Shown here in pieces: positions 58,254 to 64,000 of a stretch of DNA of 64,000 bases (positions within the stretch are counted from its first letter, which is position 1; every line of letters starts with the position of its first letter). Origin of the DNA: Actinomadura rupiterrae (lineage in GTDB: Bacteria; Actinomycetota; Actinomycetes; Streptosporangiales; Streptosporangiaceae); NCBI RefSeq assembly GCF_024172125.1, contig NZ_JAMZEA010000015.1:203754-267753 (forward strand). Reading direction: 5' to 3'. The position numbers and the translations under genes were made by a program. The notes beneath the pieces were generated by a model, which ran no database searches, had not been told where the DNA came from, and was given only the letters and a program-made list of their open reading frames with translations.

Positions 58254-59207
58254 ATGGCGTTTCCCGAGCTCCCCCAGCCCGCACCCGGCGAGCCGCAGCT
58301 GCTCTGCACCTCCTACGACCGGGGCAAAGCCCAGTGGGGCGGCCTGCTCAGAGAGGTCGGCGGGCGACGCGAAGGTGATCTGCTCGTCCTCGCGGACGGC
58401 CGGGTGCGGCTCCGGCTGGTCGAGAGCACGTCCTGGGATTCCCTGGACGGCGGGAACGTCCCGGCGATCGTTCCCGAGGGCGGCCCGGTGCCGCCCGTCG
58501 CCGTCCTTGCGGACGGCGCTGTTGCCTACGGCGGGGACGGGCCGCTGCTGGTGGACCTGGCGGCGATCCCGGGACGCGGCGTCCGGGTGCCGTCGGAGCG
58601 GCTCGGCGAGATCCTGGCCGACGTACTGGACGGCACGCTCACCTTCGACGACCTGGTGCGCGGCATGGACGTCCGCGGGATGTACCAGGGAGGCGACGCG
58701 GAGCCGGAGTTCACCACGCCCACCGGCCCGCCTCCGCGCACCGGCTTCCCCGCCCTCCCGGCCTCCGACATGGCGCTGCTGGTTCGCGCCTGCTTCGACG
58801 ACGAGGACGGCTGGCAGGCCCTGCTCGCCGAACTGGGCGGCGTGGACGAGGACGGCTGGGTCGGGTCGGACCTGGACGTCGACCAGATCGACCCGGACCG
58901 CTTCCCGCTGACCGCGCTGGTCGTCGACGACCGGGCGTTCGAGGACCTCCAGCCGGGCCAGGTTCCGGCGCTCGTCCCGCCGGAGGAGCACACCACGATG
59001 GTCATGCTCGCCGACGCGCGGACCTTCGGCCAGGACGGCGACCGGACGCTGACCGTCGTCGACCTTCACGACACTCCCGGGCAGATCGCCGTCCTGCCGT
59101 GGGCTGAGGTCGGGTCCATGGCGTGCAACCTGGAGATCGCCAACATGGACTTCCACGAGTTCGTCGCGGAGAAGGACGTCCGACCCTGGTGGCTGGACGG
59201 GCAATGA
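58254..59207 (+). CDS. DUF6924-like protein
   Basis: This is a 317-residue soluble acidic protein. The C-terminal half (about 175-317) matches the DUF6924 pattern: MALLVRACFDDEDGWQALLAEL, TALVVDDRAFEDL, MVMLADARTFGQDGDRTLTVVDL and a terminal LEIANMDFHEFVAE. The N-terminal half looks like a diverged second copy (LLVLADGRVRLRL, VAVLADGAVAYGGDGPLLVDL). ATG at 58254 follows GGAGGAGA. The role is unknown. It is convergent with the STAND NTPase gene. Confidence 0.78.
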   Translation: MAFPELPQPAPGEPQLLCTSYDRGKAQWGGLLREVGGRREGDLLVLADGRVRLRLVESTSWDSLDGGNVPAIVPEGGPVPPVAVLADGAVAYGGDGPLLVDLAAIPGRGVRVPSERLGEILADVLDGTLTFDDLVRGMDVRGMYQGGDAEPEFTTPTGPPPRTGFPALPASDMALLVRACFDDEDGWQALLAELGGVDEDGWVGSDLDVDQIDPDRFPLTALVVDDRAFEDLQPGQVPALVPPEEHTTMVMLADARTFGQDGDRTLTVVDLHDTPGQIAVLPWAEVGSMACNLEIANMDFHEFVAEKDVRPWWLDGQ

Positions 59208-59235
59208 GGCCGTCGCGGGCGGGGTGGCTGCCGGG

Positions 59236-61314
59236 TCACCTCGTCCAGATGTTGATGACGCCGTTGCTTCCGCCGTCGGTGGGGACGTTGAGGTAGCCGT
59301 CGTAGCTCTCGCCCGCCGGCGGCTGGAGGAAGTCGATCTGGATGGAGCAGCCGTCGCCGGCGTGCAGGACGGCCGGGCAGTCGATCTCGGTGATGTGGTA
59401 GAGGCCCGTCCGGGGGCCGGACTTGTCGCCCTGCCTGTCGATGAACGCCGAGGCGGGCCTGCCGGGCAGGCAGACGGGCCAGGTGAACGTCACCGTGCCG
59501 TTGCCGTGGTGGCCGGGGTTCGGACCGCCGAAGTAGCGCTGCCTGGTGTCGATCCAGAAATCGGATCCGCTCTCGCCGCCGTGCCAGCAGCTCGGGCTCG
59601 GCGGCGGCAGCACCGGGCGGGACGAGGACGGTGGCGTCGTCGGCGGGCGGTTCGAGGTGGGCGGACGGGAGTTCCCTGTCGTCGGACCTGTGGTCTGCCC
59701 GGACGTCGGCGGCGACGAGTTGGGGTCGCCCGGATCGCTGGTGTCGGACGGCCCGGATGTCGGACGCGGGGACGTGCCGTCGATGGGCGTCGGAGGACCG
59801 ATCGCGCCCGGCCTGGACGGCCCGGACGATCCGGGCCCGGCGTTCGCGTAGCCGATCGCACCGATGACCCCCGCGACGACCACCGCGATGGCGGCGGTGA
59901 TGACGGCGGGCGAGCCGAGGCAGCCGCCGGCCTTCGCCGGGGGCTTGGCCGCCGGAACGTGCTGTGCCGCGGGAACGTGCTGCCCGGCCAGGAACGCGCC
60001 GCCGACGAGCGCACCGATCGCGGCGCCTTTGGCGAGGGCCTTGAGCCGCGACTTCTCCTCGCGGTCGAAGTACTCCTCGTCCTCGGTGGCCTGCGTCGCG
60101 CGGGCGGCTTGCTTGCCGAGTGCGAGGACGCGTTGCCAGGCGCCCCAGTGCAGCGTCCGGCACAGGGCGGGCGCGGCGGTTCTGGCCAGAATCCGGGCGG
60201 GAGCCGCGTGTCCTGAAGCGAGCGCGGATTCAAGGACGGCGACGATGAGCGGCGCGGCTTCGGCGATCCGCCGTGCCGGGGCGGCGGACGCCCAGGACGT
60301 GAGCGGTTCCGCGAGGTCCGCGGGGTTCGGGTCGGCGTTCTCGGCCACCAGGCGGGCCGCGGGCAGGGCCGCGCGGTAGCCGTCCGCGTCGGGCAGGGCC
60401 AGTCCGGCGCTCTCCAGTTTCGGCAGCGCCTCGGACGATCCGGACAACGCCTCGACAAGCTCCCGATCCAGGGCGAGCGGCGCGACCGCGCGCAGCAGGT
60501 TCAGCGTCCGGTGCGCGCGGTCGCCGAGGCCGGAGGCGAGGGCGCGCGCGAGGGCCTCCTGATCGTCCAGGCCCGTTTCACCGGCGCGGATCGCCCGGGC
60601 CGCCTGGATCATCGCCAGCGGATGGCCGTCCACGACCTCGGCGAAGCGCTGCGCCAACTCGGTCTCGCGGTCGTCGAGGTCTCGGTCGAGCTCCCGCCGG
60701 ACGAGCCGCAGCGCCTCCGAGCCGTCCAGTCCGGTGAGGGCGAGCGACCGGCCGCTCCCCCACACGCGGCGCTCGGTCCCCGAGATGACCAGGCCGACCG
60801 ACGGGGCCGCGTCGAGCAGGACGTCGAGGTCTTCGGCCGTCCCGTCGAAGTCGTCCACGACGACCAGGGCGCGGATCTTGCCCATCAGGCGCCGCAGCCG
60901 CGGCGGCTCCGGCTTGTAGTCCTCGACGTCGTAGCAGGCCTGGAACAGTTCCTGGACGAGGTCGCCGACCGGCATGCCCGCCGCCGCGAGGTGGACGACG
61001 TCCTCACCCGCGCGGCGGCGCCGCGCGGCCAGCGCCCGGAGCAGGGCCGACTTGCCGGCGCCGGCCGGGCCGACGACCTCGACGGGGAGGTCGTCCTCAA
61101 GCCACGCCTCGATCCGCGCCAGTTCCGGTTCGCGGCCGATCGGCGCGGGCCCTTCGCGCGGCGGCACGGGGCTCTTGGGACGGCGGCGGGGGCGCGGGGC
61201 GGGCGGCGGCCGGTCGCGCGGCTCGACCCGCGAGCCGTCGCGGCCGACGATGACGTTGTTGTCGCCGACGACCAGCGTCCCGCTGAGGTCGCCGCCGATG
61301 TCGATCCCGGCCAT
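59236..61314 (-). CDS. STAND (NB-ARC-like) NTPase with membrane anchor and extracellular domain
   Basis: This 692-residue protein has an unusual layout. Residues 1-25 carry IDIGGDLSGTLVVGDNNVIVG. A P-loop NTPase of STAND type follows: Walker A GPAGAGKS (82-89), Walker B ALVVVDDFD (149-157), sensor SGTERR (178-183) and GHPLAMI (230-236). A helical region ends near 460. One membrane helix (468-490) leads to a Pro/Ser/Thr-rich stalk (491-575) and a C-terminal beta domain with CSIQIDFLQPPAGESYDGYL, like Ig-fold choice-of-anchor domains. The ATG overlaps the upstream gene's stop. Such NTPases act as signal-dependent switches in conflict or developmental systems. Confidence 0.82.
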   Translation of the reverse strand: MAGIDIGGDLSGTLVVGDNNVIVGRDGSRVEPRDRPPPAPRPRRRPKSPVPPREGPAPIGREPELARIEAWLEDDLPVEVVGPAGAGKSALLRALAARRRRAGEDVVHLAAAGMPVGDLVQELFQACYDVEDYKPEPPRLRRLMGKIRALVVVDDFDGTAEDLDVLLDAAPSVGLVISGTERRVWGSGRSLALTGLDGSEALRLVRRELDRDLDDRETELAQRFAEVVDGHPLAMIQAARAIRAGETGLDDQEALARALASGLGDRAHRTLNLLRAVAPLALDRELVEALSGSSEALPKLESAGLALPDADGYRAALPAARLVAENADPNPADLAEPLTSWASAAPARRIAEAAPLIVAVLESALASGHAAPARILARTAAPALCRTLHWGAWQRVLALGKQAARATQATEDEEYFDREEKSRLKALAKGAAIGALVGGAFLAGQHVPAAQHVPAAKPPAKAGGCLGSPAVITAAIAVVVAGVIGAIGYANAGPGSSGPSRPGAIGPPTPIDGTSPRPTSGPSDTSDPGDPNSSPPTSGQTTGPTTGNSRPPTSNRPPTTPPSSSRPVLPPPSPSCWHGGESGSDFWIDTRQRYFGGPNPGHHGNGTVTFTWPVCLPGRPASAFIDRQGDKSGPRTGLYHITEIDCPAVLHAGDGCSIQIDFLQPPAGESYDGYLNVPTDGGSNGVINIWTR

Positions 61315-61715
61315 CAGCCGGTGAACCGCCGGTGGAACTCCGCGGCCACGTCGTCGCCCGCCGTCGTGACGACCCGGGTGACCAGGGGGCTCACCACGAG
61401 CCGGCCCACGGCCTCCGCGAGGCCGGGCATCCTGCGCCGGAACCAGCCCTGGACGTGCTCCATCGTGGCGAGGTCGGGCTCCTCGGCGGTGATCGCCTCC
61501 TCCAGCTCGTCGAGCTTGCCCAGGGCGGCGCCGCCGTCCTCGCCTGTCACCCGTCCGCGCAGTTCGGCGAACAGCTCGGAGAGGCGGGCCAGTTCGGCCT
61601 CGGTGACCGGTTCGCCGTTCCCGCCCGAGACGGTGTTGCGATCGCCGACGACCACCTGCCCGGACAGATCCCCGCCGACCCGGATGCTGACCTTCTTTCC
61701 GGAACTACTCGTCAT
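61314..61715 (-). CDS. small partner protein of the STAND NTPase
   Basis: This is a 133-residue protein. Its N-terminus (VSIRVGGDLSGQVVVGDRNTV, residues 9-29) repeats the motif at the start of the downstream NTPase. A helical part follows (EAELARLSELFAELRGRVTGE ... MEHVQGWFRRRMPGLAEAVGRLV), like the small alpha-helical effector-associated or adaptor proteins found beside STAND genes. ATG at 61715 follows GGAG. Its stop overlaps the NTPase start (TGATG), so the two are translationally coupled and likely form a complex. Confidence 0.75.
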   Translation of the reverse strand: MTSSSGKKVSIRVGGDLSGQVVVGDRNTVSGGNGEPVTEAELARLSELFAELRGRVTGEDGGAALGKLDELEEAITAEEPDLATMEHVQGWFRRRMPGLAEAVGRLVVSPLVTRVVTTAGDDVAAEFHRRFTG

Positions 61716-62120
61716 GACTCCGGCCCCGTCCCGTGCGTGTTGGACGAATTCTCGCCCGCGCGCACCAAGATCGGACCGGTCCTCCGCCGCGCTGGCCGTT
61801 TCCGGCCTCCGCCGCCCCCGCAGGGCCGACCGGGCGGGCGTTGCCGCCGCCGCTACGGCCAAAACCGTCACCACCGCCACCTTTCCGAATAATTCACCGC
61901 AAATCACCCTTCCGGGGTGGCGCCTATCGACGGGAATGCGCGTTTGCTTCCGCGCCACATCGCGCTTCGATCACTTTATGGTCATGACACTTCCCGGCCT
62001 TTCCCAAGGCCGCTGAAAACCTTGCCGGGAAGGGGATCGACGCCGAAATAGTCGCTTTTGGGTCCGCTATCTTCGTGCTGTGTTCCAAGGCTTGTCCGTG
62101 GATCTCCAGAGAGGAAGAAC
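61716..62120. other. intergenic region
   Basis: These 405 bp separate two divergent units. An AT-richer part around 61880-62060 probably contains promoters for both. No gene is supported here. Confidence 0.45.
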
Positions 62121-62381
62121 ATGCTCAAGCGACTGGCCGCTGGCGGCCTTCTGTCCTGCACGGCCGCGGGCGTGGTGCTGAGCGCCGCGCCGGCCATGGC
62201 CGACGACGGCCCGCAGAACATCCAGATCATCGGCATCCAGACCTGCCGCAGCCTGGACATCGCCGGCATCGGCGCCGCCATCCACAACATCCTGGGTGTC
62301 GAGGACGAGCACGGCGACTGCGTCAACGGATCCACCGAGGGCCACGTGAAGCACCACCGCCACCTCCCGCCGACCCGGTGA
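62121..62381 (+). CDS. small secreted protein
   Basis: This is an 86-residue exported protein. The signal peptide (MLKRLAAGGLLSCTAAGVVLS, cleaved near AMA-DDG) leads to a mature peptide of about 57 residues: IQIIGIQTCRSLDIAGIGAAIHNILG, a second Cys in HGDCVNG, and a His-rich basic tail (HVKHHRHLPP). The two mature Cys could form one disulfide. It is chaplin-like in size but lacks that domain. ATG at 62121 follows GAGAGGAAG. A strong terminator follows, so it is monocistronic. Confidence 0.8.
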   Translation: MLKRLAAGGLLSCTAAGVVLSAAPAMADDGPQNIQIIGIQTCRSLDIAGIGAAIHNILGVEDEHGDCVNGSTEGHVKHHRHLPPTR

Positions 62382-62411
62382 CGCACGCCCGGCAGAAGTA
62401 ATCGCGAAACG

Positions 62412-62450
62412 GAGACCCGAAGCCCGCGCGCCAGCCGGGCTTCGGGTCTC
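62412..62450 (+). terminator. intrinsic terminator
   Basis: GAGACCCGAAGCCCG pairs with CGGGCTTCGGGTCTC (15 bp, 9-nt loop) and is followed by TTT, the most classical terminator in the window. Confidence 0.88.
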
Positions 62451-62551
62451 TTTGCCGTCCCGGCCGGGCCTCTGAGGTTGTCAGGCCGGGGCGGGCGTGC
62501 GAGTTTTTCGCGGGCGGGTGATGTGCCTGCGGGAGACGAGCGGAGTGGTGC

Positions 62552-63478
62552 ATGGACCTGGATCTCGGGGCGGTGCGGACGCTGCTGGCGGTCGTCGACG
62601 ACGGGCAGTTCACCGTGGCGGCGGCGCGGCTCGGGATGACGCAGCAGGCGGTGTCCAAGCGGATCGCGCGGCTGGAGAGCGAGCTGGGCGTCCCGCTGCT
62701 GGTGCGGTCGCGGACCGGGGTGGCGCCGACCGAGGCGGGCGCGGCGTTCCTGCCGCAGGCGCGCGCGCTGGTCGGGCTCGCCGACCAGGCCGTCGCGGCG
62801 CTGCGCGCGGACCGGCGGCCGCTGCGCGTGGACGCGCTGGCCAAGGCGTCGGCGCCGATCGAGATCGTCCGGGACTTCTACGAGACCGCCGAGGTCGAGC
62901 TGGACGTCGTCGTGTCGCGCGGGACCGTCCCGCGGGAGCGGGCGCTCGCGGACGGCTCGATCGACGCGGCGTTCGGGCGGGTCACCGGGCCGCTCCCGCC
63001 GGGGATCATGCGCGTTCCGGCCTGCCTGGAGCCGATCCCGGTCATGGTCGGGAGGCGGCACGCGCTGGCCCGGCGGAAGCGGGTGGCGCTGAAGGAACTC
63101 GATGGGCTCACGGCCTGGATGCCCGGCAACGCCCGCGACAGCGAATGGTCGGAGTTCTACCGGTTCCTCAGCGACGAGGTCGGCGTCCTCATCGACACGT
63201 CCGGGCCGGTCTTCGGCGCCGACCACCTGATGGAGCGGGTCGCGGGCTCGGCCGAGCTCATCACCTTCGCGAACCAGACGCAGTTCCCGGGCTACCCGGA
63301 CGTCGTGCAGATCGACGTCACCGACCCGGCGCCGGCGTACCCGTGGTCCCTCATGTGGCACGAGGACAACCGGCATCCGTCGCTGCCGCTGCTGATCGAC
63401 CACGTGAGGGACCACTACCGCCCGTCCGGAACCGAGGGGTTCTGGATCCCCGGGCCCGACCGCCCGCTCTTCCCCTGA
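62552..63478 (+). CDS. LysR family transcriptional regulator
   Basis: This is a 308-residue regulator with N-terminal HTH (VRTLLAVVDDGQFTVAAARLGMTQQAVSKRIARLESELG) and a two-lobed effector domain. ATG at 62552 follows GGAG. It is convergent with the DUF6069-like gene, with only one base between stops. No divergent target is apparent, as the upstream gene is on the same strand behind a terminator. Confidence 0.9.
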   Translation: MDLDLGAVRTLLAVVDDGQFTVAAARLGMTQQAVSKRIARLESELGVPLLVRSRTGVAPTEAGAAFLPQARALVGLADQAVAALRADRRPLRVDALAKASAPIEIVRDFYETAEVELDVVVSRGTVPRERALADGSIDAAFGRVTGPLPPGIMRVPACLEPIPVMVGRRHALARRKRVALKELDGLTAWMPGNARDSEWSEFYRFLSDEVGVLIDTSGPVFGADHLMERVAGSAELITFANQTQFPGYPDVVQIDVTDPAPAYPWSLMWHEDNRHPSLPLLIDHVRDHYRPSGTEGFWIPGPDRPLFP

Positions 63479-63479
63479 C

Positions 63480-63866
63480 TCAGCGGCGGCGGTCCAGGCC
63501 GAGCCCCAGGACGAGCGTGACGCCGACGGTGAAGTGCAGCAGCATCAGGATCAGCGCGGTGGCCGTCCCCGCGCCCGAGTTGGTCGGTCCGGCAAGGGAG
63601 ACGCCCAGGACGACCATCGCGGTGATCGCCCAGACCCGGTTCCCCCTGGCCGTCCGGCGGCGCAGGACGGCCAGCAGCCCCCACGCGGCGAGGCCCGCGA
63701 GCAGGCTCGCCAGGACGACCGCCACCGCGCCCACGTCGCGGGTGCCGCCGCCCATGCGGACGGTCAGGTCGTGCCCGGCGACCGGCACCGCGATGATCCA
63801 GATGGCGAGGGCGGAGGCCGACGCTCCGGCGATGGTCAGGACGGGTTGCTTGAGTGAAGTGTTCAC
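63480..63866 (-). CDS. DUF6069-like membrane protein
   Basis: This is a 128-residue protein with four membrane helices (LTIAGASASALAIWIIAVPVAG, VGAVAVVLASLLAGLAAWGLLAVL, WAITAMVVLGVSLAG and ALILMLLHFTVGVTLVLGL). The short loops RMGGGTRDVG and GPTNSGAGT resemble actinomycete DUF6069 proteins. Function unknown. ATG at 63866. Confidence 0.78.
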   Translation of the reverse strand: MNTSLKQPVLTIAGASASALAIWIIAVPVAGHDLTVRMGGGTRDVGAVAVVLASLLAGLAAWGLLAVLRRRTARGNRVWAITAMVVLGVSLAGPTNSGAGTATALILMLLHFTVGVTLVLGLGLDRRR

Positions 63867-64000
63867 GCCGCGCAGCCTGGCGCGCGGCGGGCCGCGGCCG
63901 CATCGGGCGGACGGTCGCGCCCTGCCGTTCCTCGGTGCCGGACGTCTCCGACTTTGGTAGGTGACGGGCCGTCCTGCCTGCGGGTTAACGTGTGGCGCGT
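63867..64000. other. window end, no gene supported
   Basis: This stretch holds the upstream region of the DUF6069-like gene. GGGTTAACGTGTGG near the edge could belong to a promoter of a gene outside the window. Confidence 0.35.

Overview
The window is a very GC-rich chromosome segment from a filamentous actinomycete. Codon third positions are almost all G or C, GTG starts are common, nearly every enzyme gene has its own TetR, MarR, HxlR, LysR or AraC regulator, and there are F420-type, STAS and MmyB-type proteins. Gene content and style suggest Thermomonosporaceae (Actinomadura-like) or a relative, but this is inference, because no rRNA or tRNA is present to anchor it.

Layout. 1-19 kb is a run of regulator/enzyme pairs: AI-2E permease, AraC/cupin, TetR/epoxide-hydrolase-like, secreted lipase, rsgA with an upstream leader peptide, SDR/TetR around a 5 x 19 bp operator array, Rrf2/NmrA, MFS, DoxX, a luciferase-like/oxidoreductase fusion with HxlR, glpD, and TetR/MFS/SnoaL. 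19-24 kb is mobile: an IS110 element with a probable bridge RNA, an intact IS256 element and a MITE-like repeat, with a glutamine synthetase-like ligase between the last two. 24-29.7 kb is an accessory biosynthetic operon (ATP-grasp ligase, 2OG-Fe dioxygenase, PLP decarboxylase with an in-frame repeat insertion, sulfotransferase). 30-45 kb returns to housekeeping and detoxification genes: a three-domain nitroreductase/hemerythrin/hydrolase fusion, STAS, ferredoxin reductase, sialidase-like protein, hemF, alpha/beta hydrolases and tdh-kbl with LysR.

45.9-51.6 kb holds the most interesting locus: a minus-strand operon encoding an 8-cysteine 67-residue precursor peptide, two membrane-anchored CxxC redoxins, a MauE-like membrane protein, an ABC exporter and an S26 signal peptidase, downstream of an XRE/MmyB regulator. 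The genes fit together as make, oxidise to disulfides, export and cleave. No known RiPP-modifying enzyme is present, so this looks like a dedicated system for a disulfide-rich secreted peptide.

51.7-64 kb has dienelactone hydrolase, NmrA, an ArsR-CDF zinc efflux pair, Ppx/GppA, STAS, a DUF6924-like protein, a two-gene STAND NTPase system sharing a G-D-x-S-G-x-V-V-G-D-x-N motif, a small secreted protein, LysR and a DUF6069-like membrane protein. No rRNA, tRNA, CRISPR array or replication origin was seen.
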